A stretch of DNA of 64,000 nt. Source: Acanthosepion pharaonis (Eukaryota; Mollusca; Cephalopoda; Sepiida; Sepiidae). The position numbers and the translations under genes are program-made. The notes below the pieces were generated by a model that made no database searches, was not told the origin of the DNA, and was given only the letters and a program-made list of their open reading frames with translations. Where the stretch lies: positions 1 to 64,000 of the forward strand of contig CAHIKZ030005440.1 of NCBI GenBank assembly GCA_903632075.3, read 5' to 3'. Shown here piece by piece: positions 22,641-35,760 of the stretch (positions within the stretch are counted from its first letter, which is position 1; each line of letters starts with the position of its first letter).

Positions 22641-24139
22641 CTTTCCCTAATGGCACATTAAAGAAGGGAAAGGTAAATATAAGGGAAACCGACAGAAGCA
22701 GGAAATATACAGTGATCACCCACTTTGTCCACCGCATTTTTATTGGAAATCGCAATTCGCTGAGTTGAATGCAGTGCTTCCTACGCTGCCTCAATGAATT
22801 CTAATGAAAAATAATTTCGAACAAGTTTTAGATGGGGTTTTGCCTTTCCTAATGGCACATTAAAGAAGGGAAAGGTAAATATAAAGCAAAGAGAGAGGGA
22901 AATATACAATGATCACCCACTTTGCGTCCACCGCATTTTTATTGGAAATCGCAATTCCGCTGAGTTGAATGCAGTGCTTCCTACGCTGCCTCAATGAATT
23001 CTAATGAAAAATAATTTCGAACAAGTTTTAGATGAGGGTTTTGCCTTTCCCTAATGGCACATTAAAAAAAGAAGGAAAGGTAAATATAAAGCACCGAGAG
23101 AAGGGAAATATACAGTGATCACCCACTTTGCGTCCACCGCATTTTTTTTGGAAATCGCACCGAATGCGCTTTACGGCCTCAAGTTGAAAATAATTTCGAA
23201 CAAGTTTTAGATCCTACGCTGCCTCAATGAATTCTAATGAAAAAATAATTTCGTCACAATTTTTAGATGAGGGTTTGCCTTTCCCTAATGGCACAATTAA
23301 AAAAGGGAAAGGTAAATATAAAGCTTTCCACAGATTAAAGAAGGAAGGGAAATATACAGTGAAATCACCCACTTTGCGTCCACCGCATTTTTATTGAAAT
23401 CGCAATTTGCTGTTGAATGCAGTGCTTCCTACGCTGCCTCAATGAATTCTAATGAAAAATAATTTCGAACAAGTTTTAGATGAGGGTTTTGCCTTTCCCT
23501 AATGGCACATTAAAGAAGGGAAAGGTAAATATAAAGTACAGAGAGAAGGGAAATATACAGTGATCACCCACTTTGCGTCCACCGCATTTTATGGAAATCG
23601 CAATTCGCTGAGTTGAATGCAGTGCTTCCTACGCTGCCTCAATGAATTCTAATGAAAAATAATTTCGAACAAGTTTTAGATGAGGGTTTTGCCTTTCCCT
23701 AATGGCACATTAAAGAAGGGAAAGGTAAATATAAAGCACCGAGAGAAGGGAAATATACAGTGATCACCCACTTTGCGTCCACCGCATTTTTATTGGAAAT
23801 CGCAATTCGCTGAGTTGAATGCAGTGCTTCCTACGCTGCCTCAATGAATTCTAATGAAAAATAATTTCGAACAAGTTTTAGATGAGGGTTTTGCCTTTCC
23901 TAATGGCACATTAAAGAAGGAAAGGTAAATATAAAGCACAGAGAGAAGGGAAATATACAGTGATCACCCACTTTGCGTCCACCGCATTTTTATTGGAAAT
24001 CGCCATTCGCTGAGTTGAATGCAGTGCTTCCTACGCTGCCTCAATGAATTCTAATGAAAAATAATTTCGAACAAGTTTTAGATGAGGGTTTTGCCTTTCC
24101 TAATGGCACATTAAAGAAGGAAAGGTAAATATAAAGCAC
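22641..24139. repeat. Satellite run, about 7 monomers, one patch inside
   Basis: Near-consensus copies on both sides of the disrupted patch 23150-23415. At 22900 one copy reads atacaatgatc instead of atacagtgatc. Confidence 0.92.
23150..23415. repeat. Disrupted patch
   Basis: aatcgcaccgaatgcgctttacgg merges distant words, followed by aagttgaaaataatttcg and then a second gaattctaatg copy. A late insertion, gctttccacagattaaag, sits where gcacagagag is expected. Confidence 0.77.
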
Positions 24140-24255
24140 AGAGAAGGGAACATAAGGGAAATATACAGTGATCACCCATTCTAATGAAAATAATTTTGAT
24201 TTTGCCTTTCCACCACATTAAAGAAGGGTGGAAATCGCAATTATACATTCGATCT
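24140..24255. repeat. Disrupted patch
   Basis: gagaagggaacataaggg duplicates gaaggga. After gatcaccc the copy jumps to attctaatgaaaataattttg and then tttgcctttccaccacatt, where the ccacc word replaces part of the hairpin arm. Regular sequence returns at gagttgaatgcagtgc. Confidence 0.77.
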
Positions 24256-24494
24256 GAGTTGAATGCAGTGCTTCCTACGCTGCCTCAATGAATTCTAATG
24301 AAAAATAATTTCGAACAAGTTTTAGATGAGGTTTTGCCTTTCCCTAATGGCACATTAAAGAAGGAAAGGCCAAAATAAAGCACCGAGAGAAGGGAATTAT
24401 ACAGTGATCACCCACTTTGCGTCCACCGCATTTTTTATTGGAAATCGCAATTCATTTGAGTTGAATGCAGTGCTTACTACGCTGCCTCAATGAA

Positions 24495-24770
24495 TTCTAA
24501 TGCTTTTTAGATGCTGCCTCAATGAATTCTAATGAAAAAATAATTTCAGAAATAGAAAAACACCGAGAGATGTGGGTTTAGCCTTGTGATCAGTTTTAAT
24601 TTTGCAAAATCACATTTTATTTTGAATGTTGCTCCCACCGAACCTCAATGAATTCTAATGGAAAAATAGATTTCGAACAAAAGATAATTTTTGCCTTATA
24701 AAGCACATTAAAGAAGGAAAGTTAAATAAATTTCACAGAAAGGAAATATACAGTGATCACCCACTTTGCG
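24495..24770. repeat. Disrupted patch
   Basis: gaattctaatgctttttagatgctgcctc duplicates the gctgcctcaatgaattc stretch. The following copy is heavily altered (aatttcagaaatagaaaaac, tgtgggtttagcc, gttgctcccaccgaacc). The copy after that loses the left hairpin arm. Confidence 0.77.
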
Positions 24771-25200
24771 TCACCGCATTTTTATTGGAAATCGCAATTC
24801 ACTGAGTTGAATGCAGTGCTTCCTACACTGCCTCAATGAATTCTAATGAAAAATAATTTCGAACAAGTTTTAGATGGGGTTTTGCCTTTCCCCAAATGGC
24901 ACATTAAAGAAGAAATAGTAAATATAAAGCACCGAGAGCAGGGAAATATACAGTGATCACCCACTTTGCGTCCACCGCATTTTTTTGTTAAAATCGACAA
25001 TTCCTTTGAATGCAGTGCTTCCTACGCTGCCTCAATGAATTCTAATGAAAAATAATTTCGAACAAGTTTTAGATGAGGGTTTTGCCTTTCCCTAATGGCA
25101 CATTAAAGAAGGGAAAGGTAAATATAAAGCACAGAGAGAAGGGAAATATACAGTGATCACCCACTTTGCGTCCACCGCATTTTTATTGGAAATCGCAATT

Positions 25201-25262
25201 CGCTGAATTGAATGCAGTGCTTCCTACGCTGCCTCAGTGAATTCTAAATAGAAATATATTCG
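25201..25262. repeat. Rare variant monomer segment (copy 1 of 2)
   Basis: Five substitutions within monomer positions 6-16 (tctaaatagaaatatattcg) with no length change, plus GAATTG in place of GAGTTG upstream. The same set recurs at 48601-48659 and I noticed it nowhere else. Confidence 0.85.
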
Positions 25263-26529
25263 AACAAGTTTTAGATGAGGGTTTTGCCTTTCACTAATGG
25301 CACATTAAAGAAGGGAAAGGTAAATATAAAGCACCGAGAGAAGGGAAATATACAGTGATCACCCACTTTGCGTCCACCGCATTTTTATTGGAAATCGCAA
25401 TTCGCTGAATTGAATGCAGTGCTTTCTGACCTTCAATGAATTCTAATGAAAATAATTTCGAACAAGTTTTAGATGAGGTTTGCCTTTCCCTAATGGCACG
25501 TTAAAGAATGGAAACGTAAATATAAAGCACAGAGAGAAGGGAAATATACAGTGATCACCCACTTTGCGTCCACCGCATTTTTATTGGAAATCGCAATTCG
25601 CTGAGTTGAATGCAGTGCTTCCTACGCTGCCTCAATGAATTCTAATGAAAAATAATTTCGAACAAGTTTTAGATGAGGGTTTTGCCTTTCCCTAATGGCA
25701 CATTAAAGAAGGGAAAGGTAAATATAAAGCACAGAGAGAAGGGAAATATACAGTGATCCCCCACTTTGCGTCCACCGCATTTTTATTGGAAATCGCAATT
25801 CGCTGAGTTGAATGCAGTGCTTCCTACGCTGCCTCAATGAATTCTAATGAAATATAATTTCGAACAAATTTTAGATGAGGGTTTTGCCTTTCCCTAATGG
25901 CACATTAAAGAAGGGAAAGGTAAATATAAAGCAAAGAGAGAAGGGAAATATACAGTGATCACCCACTTTGCGTCCACCGCATTTTTATTGGAAATCTCAA
26001 CTTCGCTGAGTTGAATGCAGTGCTTCCTTCTCTGCCTCAATGAATTCTAATGAAAAATAATTTCGAACAAGTTTTAGATGAGGGTTTTGCCTTTCCCTAA
26101 TGGCACATTAAAGAAGGGAAAGGTAAATATAAAGCACAGAGAGAAGGGAAAATACAGTGATCACCCACTTTGCGTCCACCGCATTTTATTGGAAATCGCA
26201 AACCGCTGAGTTGAATGCAGTGCTTTACGCTGCCTCAATGAATTCTAATGAAAAATAATTTCGAACAAGTTTTAGATGAGGGTTTTGCCTTTCCCTAATG
26301 GCACATTAAAGAAGGAAAGGTAAATATAAAGCACAGAGAGAAGGAAATATACAGTGATCACCCACTTTGCGTCCACCGCATTTTTTATTGAAATCGCAAT
26401 TCGCTGAGTTGAATGAGTGCTTCCTACGCTGCCTAAATGAATTCTAATGAAAAATAATTTCGAACAAGTTTTAGATGAGGTTTTTGCCTTTCCCTAATGG
26501 CACATTAAAGAAGGAAAGGTAAATATAAA

Positions 26530-26625
26530 GCTTGGGAGAAGGAAATATACAGTGATCACCCACTTTGCGTCCAATGGAAAATCGCAATTCGCTGAGTTTT
26601 CCTACGCTGCCTCAATGAAAATGAA
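26530..26625. repeat. Deleted monomer
   Basis: gcttgggagaagg replaces gcaccgagagaagg. The ccgcatttttat stretch is missing (cgtccaatgg), gaatgcagtgc is lost (gagttttcctacg), and GAATTC is gone. Confidence 0.75.
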
Positions 26626-27099
26626 AAATAATTTCGAACAAGTTTTAGATGAGGGTTTTGCCTTTCCCTAATGGCACATTAAAGAAGGGAAAGGTAAATA
26701 TAAAGCACGAGAGAAGGAAATATACAGTGATCACCCACTTTGCGTCCACCGCATTTTTAGTGGAAATCGCAATTCGCTGAGTTGAATGCAGTGCTTCCTA
26801 CGCTGCCTCAATGAATTCTAATGAAAATAATTTCGAACAAGTTTTAGATGAGGGTTTTGCCTTTCCCTAATGGCACATTAAAGAAGGGAAAGGTAAATAT
26901 AAAGCACCGAGAGAAGGGAAATATACAGTGATCACCCACTTTGCGTCCACTGCATTTTTATTGGAAATCGCAATTCGCTGAGTTGAATGCAGTGCTTCCT
27001 ACGTTGCCTCAATGAATTTCTAATGAAAAATAATTTCGAACAAGTTTTAGATGAGGGTTTTGCATTTTCTCTAATGGCACATTAAAGAAGGAAAGGTAA

Positions 27100-27265
27100 A
27101 TATAATTTTCACCCAGAGAGAAGGGAAATATCGCAATTAGTGATCCCCGCTGCCTCTTTGAACAAGTTTCCACCGCCTTTTTAGTGGAAATCGAGAAAGG
27201 GAAAGGTAAATTAAAGCTGAGGGAAATATTGAATGCACTGCGGAAATCTCAATTACGCTGCTTCC
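27100..27265. repeat. Disrupted patch
   Basis: tataattttcacccagagag combines distant words. Then aatatcgcaattagtgatcc and gctgcctctttgaacaag follow, and a second agtggaaatcgagaaaggg leads into a further partial right hairpin arm. Confidence 0.77.
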
Positions 27266-27774
27266 TCAATGAATTCTAATGAAAAAATAATTTCGAACAA
27301 GTTTTAGATGAGGGTTTTGCCTTTCCCTAATGGCACATTAAAGAAGGAAAGGTAAATATAAAAGCACAGAGAGAAGGGAAATATACAGTGATCACCACTT
27401 TGCGTCCACCGCATTTTTAGTGGAAATCGCAATTCGCTGAGTTGAATGCAGTGCTTCCTACGCTGCCTCAATGAATTCTAATGAAAAATAATTTCGAACA
27501 AGTTTTAGATGAGGGTTTTGCCTTTCCCTAATGGCACATTAAATTTGGGAAAGGTAAATATAAAGCACCGAGAGAAGGGAAATATACAGTGATCACCCAC
27601 TTTGCGTCCACCGCATTTTTAGTGGAAATCGCAATTCGCTGAGTTGAATGCATTGCTTCCTACGCTGCCTCAATGAATTCTAATGAAAAATAATTTCGAA
27701 CAAGTTTTAGATGAGGTTTTGCCTTTCCTATTGGCAAATTAAAGAAGGGAAAGGTAAATATAAAGCACAGAGAA

Positions 27775-27875
27775 AGGGAAATATAGATGTGATCACCCAC
27801 TTTGTTATAAGCACAGAGTCCACCGCATTTTAGTGGAAATCGTCCAATTCGCTGAGTTGAATGAGTTGAATGCAG
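27775..27875. repeat. Small insertion and 9-bp tandem duplication
   Basis: cactttgttataagcacag inserts a piece of the ataaagcacag stretch into cactttgcg. Downstream, gagttgaat is present twice in direct tandem (27854-27862 and 27863-27871). Confidence 0.8.
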
Positions 27876-30800
27876 TGCTTCCTACGCTGCCTCAATGAAT
27901 TCTAATGAAAAAAATTTCGAACAAGTTTTAGATGAGGGTTTTGCCTTTCCCTAATGGCACATTAAAGAAGGGAAAGGTAAATATAAAGCACAGAGAGAAG
28001 GGAAATATACAGTGATCACCCACTTTGCGTCCACCGCATTTTTATTGGAAATCGCAATTCGCTGAGTTGAATGCGGTGCTTCCTACGCTGCCTCAATGAA
28101 TTCTAATGAAAAATAATTTCGAACAAGTTTTAGATGAGGGTTTTGAGTTTTCCCTAATGGCACATTAAAGAAAGGAAAAAGGTAAATATAAAGCACCGAG
28201 AGAAGGGAAATATACAGTGATCACCCACTTTGCGTCCACCGCATTTTTATTGGAAATCGCAATTCGCTGAGTTGAATGCAGTGATTCCTACGCTGCCTCA
28301 ATGAATTCTAATGAAAAATAATTTCGAACAAGTTTTAGATGAGGGTTTTGCCTTTCCCTAATGGCACATTAAAGAAGGGAAAGGTAAATATAAAGCACAG
28401 AGAGAAGGGAAATATACAGTGATCACCCACTTTGCGTCCACCGCATTTTTATTGGAAATCGCAATTCGCTGAGTTGAATGCAGTGCTTCCTACGCTGCCT
28501 CAATGAATTCTAATGAAAAATAATTTCGAACAAGTTTTAGATGAGGGTTTTGCCTTTCCCTAATGGCACATTAAAGAAGGAAAGGTAAATATAAAGAGAG
28601 AAGAAGGAAATATACAGTGATCACCCACTTTGCGTCCACCGCATTTTTTATTGGAAATCGCAATTCGCTGAGTTGAATGCAGTGCTTCCTACGCTGCCTC
28701 AATGAATTCTAATGAAAAATAATTTCGAACAAGTTTTAGATGAGGGTTTTGCCTTTCCCTAATGGCACATTAAAGAAGGGAAAGGTAAATATAAAGCACA
28801 GAGAGAAGGGAAATATACAGTGATCACCCACTTTGCGTCCACCGCATTTTTAGTGGAAATCGCAATTCGCTGAGTTGAATGCAGTGCTTCCTACGCTGCC
28901 TCAATGAATTCTAATGAAAAATAATTTCGAACAAGTTTTAGATGAGGGTTTTGCCTTTCCCTAATGGCACATTAAAGAAGGGAAAGGTAAATATAAAGCA
29001 CCGAGAGAAGGAAATATACAGTGATCACCCACTTTTGCGTCCACCTTTTTTTTTTATTGGAAATCGCAATTCGCTGAGTTGAATGCAGTGCTTCCTACGC
29101 TGCCTCAATGAATTCTAATGAAAAATAATTTCGAACAAGTTTTAGATGAGGGTTTTGCCTTTTTAATGGCACATTAAAGAAGGGAAAGGTAAATATAAAG
29201 CACAGAGAGAAGGAAATATACAGTGATCACCCACTTTGCGTCCACCGCATTTTTATTGGAAATCGCAATTCGCTGAGTTGAATGCAGTGCTTCCTACGCT
29301 GCCTCAATGAATTCTAATGAAAAATAAAAGGTTTTTAGATGAGGGTTTTGCCTTTCCCTAATGGCACATTAAAGAAGGAAAGGTAAATATAAAACATTGA
29401 GAAAGGGAAATATACAGTGATCACCCACTTTGCGTCCACCGCATTTTTAGTGGAAATCGCAATTCGCTGAGTTGAATGCAGTGCTTCCTACGCTGCCTCA
29501 ATGAATTCTAATTAAAAAATAATTTCGAACAAGTTTTAGATGAGGGTTTTGCCTTTCCCTAATGGCACATTAAAGAAGGAAAAATAAATATAAAGCACAG
29601 AGAGAAGGAAATATACAGTGATCACCCACTTTGCGTCCACCGCATTTTTATTGGAAATCGCAATTCGCTGAGTTGAATGCAGTGCTTCCTACGCTGCCTC
29701 AATGAATTCTAATGAAAAATAATTTCGAACAAGTTTTAGATGAGGGGTTTTGCCTTTCCCTAATGGCACATTAAAGAAGGAAAGGTAAATATAAAGAAGA
29801 GAGAAGGAAATATACAGTGATCACCCACTTTGCGTCCACCGCATTTTTATGGAAATCGCAATTATAAGTTGAATGCAGTGCTTCTACGCTGCCTCAATGA
29901 ATTCTAATGAAAAATAATTTGAACAAGTTTTAGATGAGGTTTTGCCTTTCCTAATGGCACATTAAAGAAGGGAAAGGTAAATAAAAGCACCGAGAGAAGG
30001 GAAATATACAGTGATCACCCACTTTGCGTCCACCGCATTTCAATGAAATCGCAATTCGCTGAGTTGAATGCAGTGCTTCCTACGCTGCCTCAATGAATTT
30101 AATGAAAAATAATTTCGGCTTTTTTTAGATGAGGGTTTTGCCTTTAAATGGCACATTAAAGAAGGAAAGGTAAATATAAACAGAGAGAAGGGAAATATAC
30201 AGTGATCCCCACTTTGCGTCCACCGCATTTTTATTGGAAATCGCAATTCGCTGAGTTGAATGCAGTGCTTCCTACGCTGCCTCAATGAATTCTAATGAAA
30301 ATAATTTCGAACAAGTTTTAGATGAGGGTTTTGCCTTTCCCTAATGGCACATTAAAGAAGGGAAAGGTAAATATAAAGCACAGAGAGAAGGGAAATATAC
30401 AGTGATCACCCACTTTGCGTCCACCGCATTTTTATTGGAAATCGCAATTCGCTGAGTTGAATGCAGTGCTTCCTACGCTGCCTCAATGAATTCTAATGAA
30501 AAATAATTTCGAACAAGTTTTAGATGAGGGTTTTGCCTTTCCCTAATGGCACATTAAAGAAGGAAAGGTAAATATAAAGCACCGAGAAGGGAAATATACA
30601 GTGATCACCCACTTTGCGTCCACCGCATTTTTATTGGAAATCGCAATTCGCTGAGTTGAATGCAGTGCTTCCTACGCTGCCTCAATGAATTCTAATGAAA
30701 AATAATTTCGAACAAGTTTTAGATGAGGGTTTTGCCTTTCCCTAATGGCACATTAAAGAAGGGAAAGGTAAATATAAAAAGCACCGAGAGAAGGGAAATA

Positions 30801-33644
30801 TACAGTGATCACCCACTTTGCGTCCACCGCATTTTTATTGGAAATCGCAATTCGCTGAGTTGAATGCAGTGCTTCCTACGCTGCCTCAATGAATTCTAAT
30901 GAAAAATAATTTCGAACAAGTTTTAGATGAGGGTTTTGCCTTTCTCTAATGGCACATTAAAGAAGGGAAAGGTAAATATAAAGCACCGAGAGAAGGGAAA
31001 TATACAGTGATCACCCACTTTGCGTCCACCGCATTTTTATTGGAAATCGCAATTCGCTGAGTTGAATGCAGTGCTTCCTACGCTGCCTCAATGAATTCTA
31101 ATGAAAAATAATTTCGAACAAGTTTTAGATGAGGGTTTTGCCTTTCCCTAATGGCACATTAAAGAAGGGAAAGGTAAATATAAAGCACAGAGAGAAGGAA
31201 AATATACAGTGATCCCCACTTTGCGTCCACCGCATTTTTTTATTGGAAATCGCAATTCGCTGAGTTGAATGCAGTGCTTCCTACGCTGCCTCAATGAATT
31301 CTAATGAAAAATAATTTCGAACAAGTTTTAGATGAGGGTTTTGCCTTTCCCTAATGGCACATTAAAGAAGGGAAAGGTAAATATAAAGCACCGAGAGAAG
31401 GGAAATATACAGTGATCACCCACTTTGCGTCCACCGCATTTTTATTGGAAATCGCAATTCGCTGAGTTGAATGCAGTGCTTCCTACGCTGCCTCAATGAA
31501 TTCTAATGAAAAATAATTTCGAACAAGGTTTAGATGAGGGTTTTGCCTTTCCCTAATGGCACATTAAAGAAGGGAAAGGTAAATATAAAGCACAGAGAGA
31601 AGGAAATATACAGTGATCACCCACTTTGCGTCCACCGCATTTTTAGTGGAAATCGCAATTCGCTGAGTTGAATGCAGTGCTTCCTACGCTGCCTCAATGA
31701 ATTCTAATGAAAAATAATTTCGAACAAGTTTTAGATGAGGGATTTTGCCTTTCCCTAATGGCACATTAAAGAAGGGAAAGGTAAATATAAAGCACCAGAG
31801 AGAAGGAAATATACAGTGATCACCCTTTTTGCGTCCACCGCATTTTTTTATTGGAAATCGCAATTCGCTGAGTTGAATGCAGTGCTTCCTACGCTGCCTC
31901 AATGAATTCTAATGAAAAATAATTTCGAACAAGTTTTAGATGAGGGTTTTGCCTTTCCCTAATGGCACATTAAAGAAGGGAAAGGTAAATATAAAGCACC
32001 GAGAGAAGGGAAATATACAGTGATCACCCACTTTGAGTCCACCGCATTTTAGTGGAAATCGCAATTCGCTGAGTTGAATGCAGTGCTTCCTACGCTGCCT
32101 CAATGAATTCTAATGAAAAATAATTTCGAACAAGTTTTAGATGAGGGTTTTGCCTTTTCCTAATGGCACATTAAAGAAGGAAAGGTAAATATAAAGCACC
32201 GAGAGAAGGAAATATACAGTGATCCCCCACTTTGCGTCCACCGCATTTTTTATTGGAAATCGCAATTCGCTGAGTTGAATGCAGTGCTTCCCTACGCTGC
32301 CTCAATGAATTCTAATGAAAAATAATTTCGAACAAGTTTTAGATGAGGGTTTTGCCTTTCCCTAATGGCACATTAAAGAAGGGAAAGGTAAATATAAAGC
32401 ACCGAGAGAAGGGAAATATACAGTGATCCCACTTTGCGTCCACCGCATTTTTATGTGGAAATCGCAATTCGCTGAGTTGAATGCAGTGCTTCCTACGCTG
32501 CCTCAATGAATTCTAATGAAAAATAATTTCGAACAAGTTTTAGATGAGGGTTTTGCCTTTCCCTAATGGCACATTAAAGAAGGAAAGGTAAATATAAAGC
32601 ACCGAGAGAAGGGAAATATACAGTGATCCCCCACTTTGCGTCCACCGCATTTTTATTGGAAATCGCAATTCGCTGAGTTGAATGCAGTGCTTCCTACGCT
32701 GCCTCAATGAATTCTAATGAAAAATAATTTCGAACAAGTTTTTAGATGAGGTTTTGCCTTTCCCTAATGGCACATTAAAGAAGGAAAGGTAAATATAAAG
32801 CACCGAGAGAAGGGAAATATACAGTGATCACCCACTTTGCGTCCACCGCATTTTTAGTGGAAATCGCAATTCGCTGAGTTGAATGCAGTGCTTCCTACGC
32901 TGCCTCAATGAATTCTAATGAAAAATAATTTCGAACAAGTTTTAGATGACGGTTTGCCTTTTCCTAATGGCACATTAAAGGGAAAGATCTAAATATAAAG
33001 CACCGAGAGAAGGGAAATATACAGTGATCACCACCCCCGCGTCCACCGCATTTTGCCTTGAAATCGCAATTCGCTGAGTTGAATGCAGTGCTTCCTACGC
33101 TGCCTCAATGAATTCTAATGAAAAATAATTTCGAACAAGTTTTAGATGAGGGTTTTGCCTTTTCCTAATGGCACATTAAAGAAGGAAAGGTAAATATAAA
33201 ACAAAGCACTGAGAGAAGGAAATATACAGTGATCCCCCACTTTGCGTCCACCGCATTTTATTGGAAATCGCAATTCGCTGAGTTGAATGCAGTGCTTCCT
33301 ACGCTGCCTCAATGAATTCTAATGAAAAATAATTTCGAACAAGTTTTAGATGAGGGTTTTGCCTTTCCTAATGGCACATTAAAAGAAGGGAAAGGTAAAT
33401 ATAAAGCACCGAGAGAGGGAAATATACAGTGATCACCCACTTTGCGTCCACCGCATTTTTATTGGAAATCGCAATTCGCTGAGTTGAATGCAGTGCTTCC
33501 TACGCTGCCTCAATGAATTCTAATGAAAAATAATTTCGAACAAGTTTTAGATGAGGGGTTTTGCCTTTCCCTAATGGCACATTAAAGAAGGAAAGGTAAA
33601 ATATAAAGCACCGAGAGAAGGAAATATACAGTGATCCCCACTTT
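27876..33644. repeat. Longest regular run, about 29 monomers
   Basis: Uninterrupted near-consensus copies over 5.8 kb, mostly 200-202 bp. A-type and C-type copies mix up to about 31.8 kb; from about 31,990 onward the copies are C-type. gatccc variants become frequent after 31.2 kb. One copy near 29320 replaces atttcgaacaag with aaaggt. Confidence 0.96.
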
Positions 33645-34880
33645 CCGTCCACCGGCTGAGTTGAATTTTGAATTCTAATGAAAAAAATCGCAAGATTCCT
33701 AATGGCACATTAAGTTTAAATGCAGTGAGAAGGAAAATACGATCTTTGCGTCCTCAATGAAATTCTAATGAAAAATAATTTCGAATGAAAAATAATTTCG
33801 AACAGGGTTTTGAGGGTTTTGCCTTTCCTAATGGCACATTAAAGAAGGGAAAGGTAAATATAAAGCACCGAGAGAAGGGAAATATACAGTGATCACCCAC
33901 TTTGCGTCCACCGCATTTTTATTGGAAATCGCAATTCGCTGAGTTGAATGCAGTGCTTCCTACGCTGCCTCAATGAATTCTAATGAAAAATAATTTCGAA
34001 CAAGTTTTAGATGAGGGTTTTGCCTTTCCCTAATGGCACATTAAAGAAGGGAAAGGTAAATATAAAGCACCGAGAGAAGGGAAATATACAGTGATCACCC
34101 ACTTTGCGTCCACCGCATTTTATTGGAAATCGCAATTCGCTGAGTTGAATGCAGTGCTTCCTACGCTGCCTCAATGAATTCTAATGAAAAATAATTTCGA
34201 ACAAGTTTTAGATGAGGGTTTTGCCTTTCCCTAATGGCACATTAAAGAAGGAAAGGTAAATATAAAGCACCGAGAGAAGGAAATATACAGTGATCACCCA
34301 CTTTGCGTCCACCGCATTTTATTGGAAATCGCAATTCGCTGAGTTGAATGCAGTGCTTCCTACGCTGCCTCAATGAATTCTAATGAAAAAAATAATTTCG
34401 AACAAGTTTTAGATGAGGGTTTTGCCTTTCCCTAATGGCACATTAAAGAAGGGAAAGGTAAATATAAACACCGAGAGAAGGGAAATATACAGTGATCCCC
34501 CACTTTGCGTCCACCGCATTTTTATTGGAAATCGCAATTCGCTGAGTTGAATGCAGTGCTTCGCTGCCTCTCAATGAATTCTAATGAAAATAATTTCGAA
34601 CAAGTTTTAGATGAGGGTTTTGCCTTTCCCTAATGGCACATTAAAGAAGGGAAAGGTAAATATAACCACTGAGAGAAGGAAATATACAGTGATCACCCAC
34701 TTTGCGTCCACCGCATTTTTATTGGAAATCGCAATTCGCTGAGTTGAATGCAGTGCCTTACGCTGCCTCAATGAATTCTAATGAAAAATAATTTCGAACA
34801 AGTTTTAGATGAGGGTTTTGCCTTTCCCTAATGGCACATTAAAGAAGGGAAAGGTAAATATAAAGCTTACCGAGAGAAGG
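31990..34880. repeat. Block of C-type (caccgag) monomers
   Basis: Across about 14 readable copies none has the A-type word cacagag. Twelve have ccgag and two have ctgag (near 33205 and 34664). Elsewhere the two types mix about evenly. This suggests a locally homogenised sub-block or recent amplification. Confidence 0.75.
33645..33822. repeat. Disrupted patch with 17-bp tandem duplication
   Basis: ccaccggctgagttg skips the gcatttttattggaaatcgc stretch. After several displaced words, aatgaaaaataatttcg occurs twice in direct tandem (33767-33783 and 33784-33800). Confidence 0.82.
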
Positions 34881-34924
34881 GAAATATACAGTGATCACCC
34901 ACTTTGCGTCCACCGCATTTTTAT

Positions 34925-35050
34925 TGGAAATCTTTCCCAATTCGCTGAGTTGAATGAAATATACAGGATCATTGTGCTTCCCTCAATGAATTCTAATTAA
35001 AAAAATAATTTCGAACAAGTTTTAGATTTGAGTTTTTTTGTTTTTTCCCT
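34925..35050. repeat. Disrupted patch
   Basis: gaaatctttcccaattcg inserts tttccc into aaatcgcaattcg. Then gaatgaaatatacaggatcattgtgc displaces gcagtgcttcctacg, and gatttgagtttttttg is followed by tttttt in place of the gaggg-ttttgcc stretch. Confidence 0.76.
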
Positions 35051-35549
35051 AATGGCACATTAAAGAAGGGAAAGGTAAATATAAAGCACCTGAGAGAAAG
35101 GAAATATACAGTGATCCCCCACTTTGCGTCCACCGCATTTTTTATTGGAAATCGCAATTCGCTGAGTTGAATGCAGTGCTTCCTACGCTGCCTCAATGAA
35201 TTCTAATGAAAATAATTTCGAACAAGTTTTAGATGAGGGTTTTGCCTTTCCCTAATGGCACATTAAAGAAGGGAAAGGTAAATATAAAGCACAGAGAGAA
35301 GGGAAATATACAGTGATTCCCCACTTTGCGTCCACCGCATTTTTATTGGAAATCGCAATTCGCTGAGTTGAATGCAGTGCTTCCTACGCTGCCTCAATGA
35401 ATTCTAATGAAAAATAATTTCGAACAAGTTTTAGATGAGGGTTTTGCCATTCCCTAATGGCACATTAAAGAAGAGAAAGGTAAATATAAAGCACAGAGAG
35501 AAGGGAAATATACAGTGATCACCCACTTTGCGTCCACCGCATTTTTTGG

Positions 35550-35760
35550 AAATCGCAAATCTGAGTTGAATGCAATTCTGCTCAATGAATTCTAATGAAA
35601 AATAATTTCGAACAAGTTTTAGATGAGGGTTTGATTTCCTAATGGCACATTAAAGAAGGGAAAGGTAAATATAAAGCACCGAGAGAAGGAAATATACAGT
35701 GATCACCCCTTAATTTCCACCGCATTTTTAGTGGAAATCGCAATTTTGAGTTGAATGTGC
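35550..35760. repeat. Two monomers with small deletions
   Basis: The first lacks cttcctacgctgc (tgcaattctgctc). The next has gggtttgatttcc in place of gggttttgcctttccc, and gatcaccccttaatttccacc in place of gatcacccactttgcgtccacc. Confidence 0.74.

Larger units (their letters stand above)
24771..27099. repeat. Regular satellite run, about 11-12 monomers
   Basis: Near-consensus copies. It includes the rare ctaaatagaaatatattcg variant at 25243-25262 and two neighbouring copies with gctgaattg in place of gctgagttg. The copy at 26530-26625 has deletions and lacks its EcoRI site. Confidence 0.94.
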
